A stretch of DNA of 38,828 nt from DATKCA01 sp035544675 (GCA_035544675.1 DATKCA010000033.1:1-38828), one strand, 5' to 3'. Shown: positions 1-7,937, counted from the stretch's first letter. Program-made: numbers and translations. Notes: generated by a model not told the origin, from the letters alone.

Positions 1-591
1 GTCGAGTACTTCCCCACCGCGGCGCCGGGCAGCCCGTCCGCGTCGCTGGCCGTCGACATCGCGCCGCGCGGCACGGCGGTCCTCAACGACATCGCCGGGC
101 CGTCCGGACTGAACGTTCCCCAGGGCACCGGCGGACTGCGCGTCACGAGCGCCCGCGAGCTCGTCGTCTCTTCGACGATCTTCGACGACCGCCGCGGTCG
201 CAACGCCGGCACGATCGGTCAGTTCGTGCCGGCGGTCAGACGCTCGGACGGCCTGCGCCGCGGCGTCCTCGCGCAGCTCGCCAACAATGCCGAGTCGCGC
301 ACCAACGTCGGCTTCTTCAATCCCAACAACTCCACTGTCAACGTCCGCCTGGAGCTGCGTGACGCGGGCGGCACGCTGCTCGGCCAGGGCACCGTCGACC
401 TCGCCGCTCTGTCGCACCGGCAGAACTCCATCGGAACGTTCTTCCCCGGCGTCGACGTGAGCGATCGCGCGGCGCTTGCCGTCACCTTCGACGCCAGCGC
501 GCCGATCGTCGCGTATGCCTCGAATGTCGACAACGTTTCGGCGGACCAGATCTACGTGTTCGCGATCAACGATCCGGGCCAGGCGCCGTAG
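1..591 (+). CDS. Secreted repeat protein, C-terminal part (5' end outside window)
   Basis: The frame is open from base 1 to the TAG at 589-591, giving the last 196 residues of a longer protein. Two homologous beta-rich modules are visible. The first runs to about residue 90 and carries LVVSSTIFDD; the second (about 95-190) carries the matching IVAYASNVDN followed by ADQIYVFAI. Such modules commonly form C-terminal tails of secreted or cell-surface proteins in soil Acidobacteriota, often behind a protease or other catalytic domain; the head of this one is not visible, so no catalytic role can be given. There are no cysteines and no membrane segment in the visible part. It converges with the M28 peptidase gene, with strong hairpins between the two. 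Confidence 0.7.
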   Translation, partial: VEYFPTAAPGSPSASLAVDIAPRGTAVLNDIAGPSGLNVPQGTGGLRVTSARELVVSSTIFDDRRGRNAGTIGQFVPAVRRSDGLRRGVLAQLANNAESRTNVGFFNPNNSTVNVRLELRDAGGTLLGQGTVDLAALSHRQNSIGTFFPGVDVSDRAALAVTFDASAPIVAYASNVDNVSADQIYVFAINDPGQAP

Positions 592-592
592 T

Positions 593-618
593 GTGGAGCG
601 CCGCCGAACTCGGCGGCG
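593..618. repeat. GC-rich palindromic element, copy 1
   Basis: It begins with GTGGAGCGCC, the reverse complement of the 10-mer GGCGCTCCAC found at five other intergenic places. An 8-bp stem (599-606 with 611-618) closes over an AACT loop. It lies directly after the stop codon of the upstream gene. Confidence 0.65.
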
Positions 619-620
619 TT

Positions 621-656
621 TGGTGGGGGCGCCGCCGGGCCGGCGGCGCCCCACCA
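621..656. terminator. Long GC hairpin between convergent genes
   Basis: A near-perfect palindrome, starting TGGTGGGG and ending CCCCACCA around a GCCGCCGG/CCGGCGGC core. One extra G in the left arm is the only flaw. It occupies the gap between the converging secreted repeat protein and M28 peptidase genes, so it could end transcription from both sides. No T-run follows, so action as an intrinsic terminator is inferred from position and stem strength. Confidence 0.55.
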
Positions 657-658
657 GA

Positions 659-2314
659 CTATCTGCGGCTTTTGTCCCTGATGGCGCGGAACTCGTCGCC
701 CACCACCCAGTTCGGCATCTCCGCGGCGTTCGCCGCCTCCCAGCCGAGCCAGAAGCCCAGCTCTCCCATCTGAACGGACGATGAGAAGTCCCACGCCGGG
801 TCGAACTCGTCGGCGGGCTGGTGATAGCGCTTGTCGCGGTATTCCTTCTCGTAGTCCGCGCCGAACGAGACAGGCTTGCCCACCACGGTCTGACCCTGAT
901 CGACCGAGAAGGCCGGGATCCCGACCTTGCCGAGGCTGAAGTGATCGGAGCGGTAGTAGTAGCCCTGTTCGGGATTCTGATCCGGAACGATGGTCAACCC
1001 CATCGCCGCGGCGACGCGCTGCGCGGTGGGAAAGAACGTCGTCCGTTCCGCGCCGATCATCGTCACGTCGCGGACTCTGCCGAACTGATAGATGCTATCG
1101 AAGTTCAGGTTCAGCGCGATGCGTCCCGCCGGAACCGTAGGATTCAGCCCATACCACTTCGACCCCAGCAGCCCCTGCTCCTCGGCCGCGACCGCGGCGA
1201 AGATGATGCTGCGCTTCGGCGCTGCCGAGCGCGACCACACTCGCGCCAGATCGAGCAGCAGAGCGGTCCCGGTGGCGTTGTCGATGGCGCCGTTGTAGAT
1301 CGTGTCGCCTCTCTCGTCGGGCGTGGCGATGCCCATGTGGTCGTGGTGCGCCGTGTAGACGACGGCCTCCTCGCGCAGCCGCGCGTCGGTGCCGTCGATC
1401 CGGGCCACGACGTTCTGGGTCTCGAACGGCCTGACCGTGCTGGTCAGGGATCCGGTGAGCCGGTATCCGAGGGGCACAGGTTTGAAGTCGCGCGATCCCG
1501 CGGAGCGGGTCAGCGCATCGAGATCGTGACCGGCGGCGCGGAACAGATCGCGCGCAAACGCCTCCGTGATCCAGCCCGCCATGCGAAGGGCCGGGTCATC
1601 GGGCCCGACACGCGTATACGACTGCTCTCCTCCCCACGAGTTGCGCACGACCTGCCAGCCATAGCCGGCGGCGCCCTCGGTGTGAATGAGAAAGACGGCC
1701 TGTGCGCCCTTCACCGTCCCGGTCTCGAACTTGTACGTCCAGCGTCCGTAATACGTGCGCGCGCGGCCCTTGAAGAGATCGGGCTCGCTGGCCGTGGCGG
1801 GCGGGTCGTTCACGAGCATGATCAGCGTCTTGCCTCGCACGTCCAGGCCTTTGTAATCGTCCCACCTGTACTCCGGCGCCGTGACACCATGACCGACGAA
1901 CACGACCTCGGAGTCGAGCGTGCTGCTCTCTCGCTGCGTCTGATCTCCCCCCACGTACTGCTCGAGATGCTTCAGCGGGCCCATCGCGGGCGCTCCGGCC
2001 CGTGTGAAGCTCAGGGAGCTCTTCCCCCCGTCGAGCGTGATGCCGACCAGCGGCACTTTCTGGAAAAACGTCCCGTTGTCGCCAGCGGGCTTCACCCCGT
2101 ATGTCTCGAACTGCGAGGCCAGGTACTGAGTGGTAATCGCGTCGCCCCGGCTCCCCGGTCCTCTCCCTTCGAGCAGATCGCTGGAGAGGAAGCGGACGTG
2201 CGCGCGCATGGCGGCCTCGCTGAAGAGATCCATGGCCTGGCGAACGGGTGCGGGAAGTGCGCTCTGCCCAAACAGAGGCGTCGCGGCCAGCAAAATCAAT
2301 CCCAATCGTTTCAT
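659..2314 (-). CDS. Secreted M28 family zinc metallopeptidase
   Basis: A 551-residue exported aminopeptidase-like enzyme. Residues 1-17 form a signal peptide ending in LFGQ. A PA-like insert (about 130-290) precedes the catalytic part. The co-catalytic zinc ligands of the M28 family can be placed: His323 in AHHDH, Asp345 in AIDNATG, the Glu378-Glu379 pair in AAEEQG, Asp406 in NLNFDS and His458 in YRSDHF. By family it removes N-terminal amino acids from peptides in the periplasm or outside the cell. The ATG at 2314 follows a good Shine-Dalgarno (CAGGAG) at normal distance, unlike many genes here. Together with the M14 enzyme and the POT transporter it fits growth on peptides. The substrate cannot be read from sequence. 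Confidence 0.92.
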   Translation of the reverse strand: MKRLGLILLAATPLFGQSALPAPVRQAMDLFSEAAMRAHVRFLSSDLLEGRGPGSRGDAITTQYLASQFETYGVKPAGDNGTFFQKVPLVGITLDGGKSSLSFTRAGAPAMGPLKHLEQYVGGDQTQRESSTLDSEVVFVGHGVTAPEYRWDDYKGLDVRGKTLIMLVNDPPATASEPDLFKGRARTYYGRWTYKFETGTVKGAQAVFLIHTEGAAGYGWQVVRNSWGGEQSYTRVGPDDPALRMAGWITEAFARDLFRAAGHDLDALTRSAGSRDFKPVPLGYRLTGSLTSTVRPFETQNVVARIDGTDARLREEAVVYTAHHDHMGIATPDERGDTIYNGAIDNATGTALLLDLARVWSRSAAPKRSIIFAAVAAEEQGLLGSKWYGLNPTVPAGRIALNLNFDSIYQFGRVRDVTMIGAERTTFFPTAQRVAAAMGLTIVPDQNPEQGYYYRSDHFSLGKVGIPAFSVDQGQTVVGKPVSFGADYEKEYRDKRYHQPADEFDPAWDFSSSVQMGELGFWLGWEAANAAEMPNWVVGDEFRAIRDKSRR

Positions 2315-2453
2315 TCGTTCTCCTGTCGTGAGGGTCTATTCCTGCGGGTGGAGAATAACGGAACACGGCGCTTTGCGTGATCCCGGTCACGAAACCGCGA
2401 ATCGTCACCGGGATCAGGGTAGGGAAGCAGTGTGCGCAATCACTCCTCGTTGA

Positions 2454-2678
2454 GTGAGTACTTTAAAGTTCGACTACGACCCGGTCACCGCAATCCAGCT
2501 TCCGCTCAGCGAGCGCGTCCTGGACCGTCTGGCGGACATCATGTTTGCGAGCGACGAGATTCTCGACATGATCCGCACCACCAGCCGGCTTCCGGACGAG
2601 TCCACGCGCGATATCGAGAGGTCCGTCAGGGGCGTATACAACCAGATCAACGAGCTGATGAAGAAGTTGACGGATTAG
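2454..2678 (+). CDS. Small hypothetical protein (74 aa)
   Basis: A GTG at 2454 lies directly after an in-frame stop (2451-2453) and opens 74 codons. The protein looks alpha-helical and acidic to neutral (MSTLKFDYDP at the start, NQINELMKKLTD at the end), with no cysteines, signal peptide or membrane segment. I do not recognise a family. The next in-frame ATG is at residue 29 and would remove the conserved-looking amino end, so the GTG is preferred, although no strong ribosome binding site is near it. Codon composition is like that of neighbouring real genes. It stands alone between the M28 peptidase (divergent) and the diguanylate cyclase, and a short heptad repeat follows its stop. Confidence 0.55.
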   Translation: MSTLKFDYDPVTAIQLPLSERVLDRLADIMFASDEILDMIRTTSRLPDESTRDIERSVRGVYNQINELMKKLTD

Positions 2679-2690
2679 CCCGGATCTCTC

Positions 2691-2718
2691 TCAGCTGTCA
2701 GCTCTTAGCTCTCGGAGG
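2691..2718. repeat. Short heptad repeat (TCAGCTG type)
   Basis: Units TCAGCTG (2691-2697), TCAGCTC (2698-2704), TTAGCTC (2705-2711) and a decayed TCGGAGG (2712-2718) follow each other with an exact 7-bp period, 12 bases after the stop of the 74-residue gene. It is the shortest of the heptad arrays in the window. Confidence 0.55.
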
Positions 2719-2779
2719 GAGAGCCGGCTCGCTGCGCCGGTTCCAGCTTCGAGCTCACAGCCGGAGGGTGGCAGCGGCG

Positions 2780-2785
2780 TACAAT
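2780..2785 (+). promoter_or_regulatory. -10 box TACAAT of the diguanylate cyclase gene
   Basis: TACAAT matches the sigma-70 -10 consensus at five of six positions. Eleven bases downstream, at 2797-2799, the reading frame of the following gene has TAG where leaderless genes of this window have their start codon. Confidence 0.5.
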
Positions 2786-2874
2786 CGCTCCGGGATTAGG
2801 ACGCGCACGCGAAACAGCTCGAGACACTGAACGAGATCGCTCGCATCGCCACGCTCGATCTGGAGCTCCGGCCG

Positions 2875-4806
2875 ATGCTGCAGCGGATCACCGATGCGCT
2901 GGCTCGCGCATTCGACTGGCAACTCGTCGTTCTCGTCTCCATCGACCCCGAGCGCCATCGATTCGTCTGTGAGGCGCTGACCACCTCCGTGCCGACGGTG
3001 GTTCACGCCGGCTTTCACTGGGACCTCGGAAGCGGCGTGGTCGGTGAAGTGGCGGAGCGCCTCGAGCCGATCGTCATCGACGACGTCCGCCTTCACCCCG
3101 CGTTCATCGACATCATGCCCGGCGTGATGTCGGAGATCTGCGTGCCGGTGATGCACAAGGGGCAACTCGTCTCCATCCTGAACATCGAGAGCACACGCGC
3201 CGCCGCTTTTCACGACCAGCTGCCCCTGCTCCTCACCGTGGCCGATCAGATTGCCGGAGCCATCGCCAGCGCGCGGCTCTACGGTGAGCTGCAGCGGCGG
3301 GCCCGGCTGATGGAGATGATGAGCGAGGTCTCGCGCACCGCGCTGGAAGCGACGAACCTGAGGGAGTTCCTCGATCGCGTGGTGCGATACGTCTACCAGC
3401 ACTTCGAGCTGGAGATCGCCGCGATCAGGCTCTACGACGCGGCGACGGAGGAGTACGTCCGTGCCGCGGACGCCGGCGCGACGTCGCAGCGCCCCGGCAA
3501 CCGGTGGCCGCTCACGGCGGGAATCACCGGCCGCTGTCTCCGGACTGGCAGGACACAGCTGGTGCGCGACGTCGAGGCCGACCCCGAATACGAGCGCACC
3601 AGCGCGACGGTCACCGCCGAGCTGGTCGTTCCCATCCGCCTTCGCGGTGAGACTCTGGGAGCCCTTAATCTGGAGAGCCCCTCGGCCGACGTCTTCAGCG
3701 CGGCCAATGTGATCGCGTTCGAGGCGTTCGCAGACCAGATCGCCGGCGCGCTGAAGATCCTCCGCACCAACGAGGAGTTGACCGCGGCCAAGCTGCAGCT
3801 CGAGCAGCAGAAGCGGGACGTCCAGTTCGCGAATACGAATCTCGCGCAGATGATCGACAAGCTCAACGAGGTGTCGGCGCTGGACAGCCTGACGGGCATC
3901 CACTCCCGCCGGCACTTCGATCACATGCTCGGCATCGAATGGCGTCGCGCCGCCCGGGCACGGCGCCCGCTCGCGCTGGTCATCGGAGACATCGACTCGT
4001 TCAAGGCCTACAACGACAGGCTCGGGCATCCCGCGGGCGACGAGTGTCTCCGCCGCGTCGCGGCGGCGATCGGCGAGACCGTGCAACGTGCCGGCGAGGT
4101 GGTGGCCCGATACGGCGGCGAGGAGTTCGCCGTCCTGCTTCCCGATACTGACGCCGAGAGCGCCACCCGCGTGGGCGAGACGATCCGAGCCCGAGTGGCC
4201 ACCCTGGCCATTCCGCATCCGAGCTCGCCGACGGGCGGCGAGCTGACGATCAGCGTCGGCGTCGCCGCCGCGATGCCCGACGGCGACGAGCACAACGCGC
4301 CGACGCTCATCCACTCCGCCGACCGCGCCTTGTACGCCGCAAAGCGAGCCGGCCGCAATCGCGTCGTGACCTGGGGTCGCGATATGGAGCCGCGCGGCCG
4401 CAAGTACTCCGCGCCCGGCATCGACGTCTACTTCGAAGCGCGGCTGTGCATTCATGCCGCGCAGTGCGTTTCCGGACTGCCCGCCGTGTTCGACCCGACG
4501 GCGAAGCCGTGGATCAATCCCGCCAACTCGTCGCCGCAGCCGCTGGCCGATGCGATCGAGCGCTGCCCGACCGGCGCACTGCACTACGTCCGGCGCGACG
4601 GCGGCGCGGAAGAAGTGCCACCACCATCCGATTCGGTCTCACTCGTAACAGGAGGCCCGCTCTACATCAAGGGCGACATCACGCTGGAGAACGTCGACGG
4701 AACCGAGGTGCGGAGAGATTCGCGCATGGCGTTGTGCCGCTGCGGCCAGTCGAGAAACAAGCCGTTCTGCGACAACAGCCATCTGGCCGCAAAGTTCGAG
4801 CAGTAG
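2875..4806 (+). CDS. GAF-GAF-GGDEF diguanylate cyclase fused to Fer4_19 and CDGSH iron-sulfur domains
   Basis: One unbroken frame of 643 codons from the first ATG. Order: GAF (1-130), GAF (about 160-295), a coiled linker (296-330), GGDEF (332-500; active-site GGEEF at 414-418), Fer4_19 (about 510-572; Cys525, Cys531, Cys564) and CDGSH (about 594-640; Cys621, Cys623, Cys632, His636). GGDEF domains make cyclic di-GMP from two GTP; CDGSH binds a redox-active 2Fe-2S cluster through three Cys and one His. The inhibitory RxxD site is changed to RAGE (405-408). The linker between GGDEF and Fer4_19 is only about ten residues. The Fe-S pair is normally a separate small protein, and an internal ATG (4384) could start it. 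GAF-like coding extends upstream of 2875 to a TAG at 2797, so the true amino end is doubtful. Control of cyclase output by redox state or NO is inference. Confidence 0.9.
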   Translation: MLQRITDALARAFDWQLVVLVSIDPERHRFVCEALTTSVPTVVHAGFHWDLGSGVVGEVAERLEPIVIDDVRLHPAFIDIMPGVMSEICVPVMHKGQLVSILNIESTRAAAFHDQLPLLLTVADQIAGAIASARLYGELQRRARLMEMMSEVSRTALEATNLREFLDRVVRYVYQHFELEIAAIRLYDAATEEYVRAADAGATSQRPGNRWPLTAGITGRCLRTGRTQLVRDVEADPEYERTSATVTAELVVPIRLRGETLGALNLESPSADVFSAANVIAFEAFADQIAGALKILRTNEELTAAKLQLEQQKRDVQFANTNLAQMIDKLNEVSALDSLTGIHSRRHFDHMLGIEWRRAARARRPLALVIGDIDSFKAYNDRLGHPAGDECLRRVAAAIGETVQRAGEVVARYGGEEFAVLLPDTDAESATRVGETIRARVATLAIPHPSSPTGGELTISVGVAAAMPDGDEHNAPTLIHSADRALYAAKRAGRNRVVTWGRDMEPRGRKYSAPGIDVYFEARLCIHAAQCVSGLPAVFDPTAKPWINPANSSPQPLADAIERCPTGALHYVRRDGGAEEVPPPSDSVSLVTGGPLYIKGDITLENVDGTEVRRDSRMALCRCGQSRNKPFCDNSHLAAKFEQ

Positions 4807-4814
4807 TGCCGCCG

Positions 4815-4833
4815 GTGGAGCGCCGCGCTCCAC
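4815..4833. terminator. Palindrome between convergent genes (GGCGCTCCAC family, copy 2)
   Basis: GTGGAGCG and CGCTCCAC form a perfect 8-bp stem over a three-base CCG loop. It fills most of the 27-bp gap between the stop codons of the cyclase (4806) and the PD-(D/E)XK-like gene (4834). It carries the 10-mer shared by the other GC palindromes of the window. Confidence 0.6.
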
Positions 4834-5529
4834 TCATCTCCTTCGTTTGGGAGGCCGCGGCCTGGCCACCCGCTCCTTCCCCACCGCCGGCACCACCTCC
4901 ACCCCCCGCTCCCCCCGCCGCCCCGCCCCACCCCGCCGCGCCTTCTCCAGCGTCATCAGAAACCCGAACGCCGGGTCCTTGAACTGCAGGTGGCGCAGCA
5001 TGCTCCAGTGCCGGCGCACGTAGTCCTGCAGGAACTCGAGCACGTGGCCGAGGCTGATGATGCGGCAGGGGGGAACCTGCGATCCGGGCGGAAATGCACC
5101 GAATGCGATGAGCCGCACGACGTATCCGGACGGCAGCACGGAATTCCCGGTGTTCAGCAGCTCTTCGACGACGCGGTCGTTCTCCTCCGCCGAATTGCCG
5201 AAGCGGCTGATCACCGCCTTCAGCACGGCCGGGTCGCGGTTGCTGGAGTTGATCCCCACCCGCCCCTCTTTCACTTCGCCGATGATCGTGTCGATCGTGT
5301 CGGGAGGGACACCCAGTCCTGGATCGATGTCGCTCACGTCGATGCTCTGGGGCACCTTGCGGCCGGCCGGAACCGGCGCGCCCGACGGAAAGCGGAACGC
5401 GAGAATGTCCACGTCCGTCATGGTGCGGAATCCGCCGCGGCCCGCGCCGACGAAGATCGGATGTTCCGCCGACGTGAAGTATCCGTTGAGCTGCAGGTAG
5501 GCCTGAACGAGTGAGACGGCGTGGTCCAT
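4834..5529 (-). CDS. PD-(D/E)XK nuclease-like protein of unknown role
   Basis: A 231-residue cytoplasmic protein. The pattern Asp41 (in TDVDILAF), then Glu85-Val86-Lys87 (in IIGEVKEGR) looks like the D...ExK catalytic core of PD-(D/E)XK nucleases, with a plausible first helix (VQAYLQLNGYF) ahead of it. The carboxyl tail (from about 195) is very rich in Arg, Gly and Lys and may bind nucleic acid. No partner methylase or helicase is nearby. It starts 3 nt after the stop of the upstream alpha/beta hydrolase, so the two are probably co-transcribed. The fold assignment rests on motif reading alone; a non-catalytic relative or an unrelated protein is possible. Confidence 0.6.
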   Translation of the reverse strand: MDHAVSLVQAYLQLNGYFTSAEHPIFVGAGRGGFRTMTDVDILAFRFPSGAPVPAGRKVPQSIDVSDIDPGLGVPPDTIDTIIGEVKEGRVGINSSNRDPAVLKAVISRFGNSAEENDRVVEELLNTGNSVLPSGYVVRLIAFGAFPPGSQVPPCRIISLGHVLEFLQDYVRRHWSMLRHLQFKDPAFGFLMTLEKARRGGAGRRGERGVEVVPAVGKERVARPRPPKRRR

Positions 5530-5532
5530 GGT

Positions 5533-6462
5533 TTACTTTCGCTCCAGAGTCAGCTCCGTGCGCCCGATCGTCCCCCGGCCCGGGTCATTGAACCACGCTC
5601 TCGCATCCGGTTCGTCGAGAAGGAAGGCGCGCACGAAGAGAACCGTCAGCTCCGCGATCAGAGCGTGGCGCTCGTCCCGCCGATTCGAGAACGTGCTGTG
5701 GTTCACGTCCTCCATCGTGATGAGGTAGTGAGGCCCGCCCGGTGAGGACTGGAACGGAATCCGCCGGTGCTTCGGCCACGTGCGATAGATGAGGCTGGTG
5801 TCACACGTTCCGGTCATGTTCAGCACGGGCACACCGATGTTCGCGAATCCATCGGCGGCCAAGATGCCGTCCATGCGCGGCATGGACATCGGAACGATGG
5901 CGTGGACGCGCTCGTCTCGAAACGACTCACCTCCGGCCAGTCGCATTCCAGCGACCGCAAACGCGGTGAACGCGCCGGCGGAGTGACCGGCCACCGCGAT
6001 GCGCGAGACGTGGGGCAGCTGGTCGATCACGAACGAGACATCGAGAGGCCGGTTGACCCAGTTGATCCGCTCCTTCGTGGCGCGATAGAGATGGCGGTAG
6101 CCTCGCTCGAGCATGGCGCGGTCCGTTCCCGCGTGCGTGATGTGCACTGCCACGAAGCCGGCCTCTGCGAGCGCCTGCCCGAGATACTCGTAGGAATCGC
6201 GATCCTCACCGATGCCGTGGGAGAAGATCACGGCATGCCGCCGTGTCATCCTGAGCTGCGAAGGATCCCCGGGCTCCCGCGGCATGTAGATCTTGACCGG
6301 GACGTCACGCCCGCGTCTCTCGTCGCGCCAGACGTGCTGCTCCGCGTCGACACCGAACGGCGCGGGTGAGTGCACCCGCGCTCCATGGTTCTTCGGAGCA
6401 GCGTCGGGCAGCGACGTGCAGCAGGCACTCGCGAAGAGGAAGACGACAGCCGCGCGGATCAA
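5533..6462 (-). CDS. Exported alpha/beta hydrolase
   Basis: 309 residues. A hydrophobic amino end (MIRAAVVFLFASACC) suggests export, perhaps as a lipoprotein on Cys14 or Cys15, though the lipobox is imperfect. The hydrolase fold shows a catalytic triad of Ser161 (AGHSAGA), Asp221 (GTCDTS) and His255 (VNHSTF), with an oxyanion-type FSHGIG at 80-85. The layout resembles dienelactone or acetylhydrolase-type esterases; the substrate is unknown. The start is read as TTG at 6460-6462, since no ATG lies at the amino end and the signal peptide begins there. It is followed at once by the PD-(D/E)XK-like gene. Confidence 0.8.
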   Translation of the reverse strand: MIRAAVVFLFASACCTSLPDAAPKNHGARVHSPAPFGVDAEQHVWRDERRGRDVPVKIYMPREPGDPSQLRMTRRHAVIFSHGIGEDRDSYEYLGQALAEAGFVAVHITHAGTDRAMLERGYRHLYRATKERINWVNRPLDVSFVIDQLPHVSRIAVAGHSAGAFTAFAVAGMRLAGGESFRDERVHAIVPMSMPRMDGILAADGFANIGVPVLNMTGTCDTSLIYRTWPKHRRIPFQSSPGGPHYLITMEDVNHSTFSNRRDERHALIAELTVLFVRAFLLDEPDARAWFNDPGRGTIGRTELTLERK

Positions 6463-6495
6463 TCAATTCAGCTTCCGAAGCCAAGGCAATGCCAG

Positions 6496-6501
6496 TACAC
6501 T
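6496..6501 (+). promoter_or_regulatory. -10 box TACACT, leaderless start
   Basis: TACACT lies 10 nt before the ATG at 6512, with no Shine-Dalgarno between them. Confidence 0.5.
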
Positions 6502-6511
6502 TCTCCTATCG

Positions 6512-6898
6512 ATGACCACAGAGACCGCGGCAGTGCCGAAACTGCAGTACGATTGTTCCAAGTGCCCCGCCTACTGCTGCAGTTACGACCGGATCTCGGT
6601 CTCCAAACGCGACCTGAACCGGCTGGCCCGTCACTTCGGAATCGATCCCGAGACCGCCGCCACGCGGTTCACCAAAACCGTGGATGGCGAGCAGGTTCTG
6701 CGCCATCAGAAAGACCAGATCTTCGGCACTGTCTGCATGTTCCTGGACACCAAGAAGCGCCGGTGCACCGTCTACGACGCCCGCCCCGGCGTCTGCCATG
6801 AGTACCCGGACAGACCCCACTGCGGCTACTACGATTTCCTTCGCTGGGAGCGAAGTCATCAGGAAGACCCTGAATTCGTCCCGATGAGAAGGTATTGA
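6512..6898 (+). CDS. YkgJ-type cysteine cluster protein
   Basis: 128 residues with eight cysteines: Cys15, Cys18, Cys22 and Cys23 in the amino part, then Cys75, Cys85, Cys95 and Cys104. The spacing and the phrase VYDARPGVCHEYP are typical of the YkgJ / Fe-S oxidoreductase-like CxxCxxxCC family (PF03692), thought to bind zinc or an iron-sulfur cluster; its biochemical role is not established. The frame is open further upstream, but the ATG at 6512 starts where the family starts and has a -10-like box 10 nt before it. It stands alone, divergent from the alpha/beta hydrolase. Confidence 0.85.
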   Translation: MTTETAAVPKLQYDCSKCPAYCCSYDRISVSKRDLNRLARHFGIDPETAATRFTKTVDGEQVLRHQKDQIFGTVCMFLDTKKRRCTVYDARPGVCHEYPDRPHCGYYDFLRWERSHQEDPEFVPMRRY

Positions 6899-6923
6899 AA
6901 TCGCATAGCTGTACGGAATCGTT

Positions 6924-7937
6924 GTGCCTCACCGCATGACAAAGCGTTGTGTTACGGCCGGCGTACTCCTTCTACTCGTGTTTTCAGCGACTACCCTCGC
7001 CCAGTCGTCCGACGTGGAGCTGAGCGAAACAGTCTCGGTCAACTACGTCATGGTCCCCTTCACGGTGCTCGGATCGAAGGGGATTCCGATCACCGACCTC
7101 ACGGCGAAGGATGTGTCGCTGCTCGTCGACGGCGTACCGGTGGCCAGCGACCTGTTCGAGAAGTCGATGAACGCGCCGGTGTCGTTCACCATCCTCCTGG
7201 ACGGATCGGGCTCGATGGCGCTGTCAGGCAAGATGGAAGCGGCGCGCGCGGCCATCCGGACCCTCGTCTCCAGGAGCAAGCCGGGAGACGACTTCTCGCT
7301 GTACGTGTTCGATGACCGGCAGGCCAACGAGGTCGTCCCCTTCACCGACAACGCCAACGTCGTGCTGCGCGCTCTCGAGCAGGTGAAGACATACGGCAAA
7401 ACCGCGTTCTTCGACGCCATCGCCACGATGCCCGCTCGCAGCCAGCTCGGCAAAAACCCGACCCGGGCCATCATCCTGCTCAGCGACGGGATCGACAACG
7501 CCTCGCGTCTGACCCGGCTGCAACTGGCGGCCAGGCTCGAGGGCGTATCCGTTCCGATCTATGCACTCGGTCTCCGCCAGCCTTCCGAGCACCGCCCCAG
7601 GCGGCAGGGGCTGCGCGTGAGCGAGGAGCTGTCCGACCTCGACGTGCTCGAGGAGATCGCCAACGAGACGGGGGGCAGGTTGTTCCTCGGAACGAAGCCC
7701 CAGCAGTTCGCGGTTGCGGCCGCCGTCATGGACCGGAACCTCCGCGCGCAGTATCTGATCGGCTTCGCTCCCACCGGAAAGGGTCCGGTCAAGTACAGAA
7801 AAATCGCATTGAAAACCGCGGGCCGCGTACGTTCCGTGCGCGTCCGCGCTGGCTACAACGGGACCGAGCCGCCGCTCCAGAGCAGCGGCCGCCCGCCATC
7901 ACGCCAGGCAAAACGCAATGAAAGGAAAGGTAGTTGA
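6924..7937 (+). CDS. Secreted VWFA domain protein (Acidobacterial type)
   Basis: 337 residues. The signal peptide covers about residues 5-27 (GVLLLLVFSATTLAQ). The domain that follows begins with a short beta region (NYVMVPFTVLGSKG) and has the metal-ion-dependent adhesion site DGSGS at 93-97, then LLSDGIDNASR further on. This layout matches the family described as VWFA-related Acidobacterial domain (TIGR03436), the main hint to the phylum. It probably binds a protein or surface ligand outside the cytoplasm; no enzyme is indicated. The GTG at 6924 is taken as start, but the ATG at residue 5 is as likely. The stop overlaps the ATG of the OmpA lipoprotein by one base (TGATG), so the two are translated together. 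Confidence 0.85.
   Translation: MPHRMTKRCVTAGVLLLLVFSATTLAQSSDVELSETVSVNYVMVPFTVLGSKGIPITDLTAKDVSLLVDGVPVASDLFEKSMNAPVSFTILLDGSGSMALSGKMEAARAAIRTLVSRSKPGDDFSLYVFDDRQANEVVPFTDNANVVLRALEQVKTYGKTAFFDAIATMPARSQLGKNPTRAIILLSDGIDNASRLTRLQLAARLEGVSVPIYALGLRQPSEHRPRRQGLRVSEELSDLDVLEEIANETGGRLFLGTKPQQFAVAAAVMDRNLRAQYLIGFAPTGKGPVKYRKIALKTAGRVRSVRVRAGYNGTEPPLQSSGRPPSRQAKRNERKGS

Noticed and set aside
821..2380. A 519-codon open frame opposite the M28 peptidase
   Set aside because: The minus-strand frame has all five zinc-ligand motifs and a good ribosome site; the plus frame does not resemble any protein.
2755..4584. A 609-codon open frame opposite the diguanylate cyclase
   Set aside because: It is a shadow of the GAF-GGDEF gene, Arg- and Gly-rich, with no recognisable domain.
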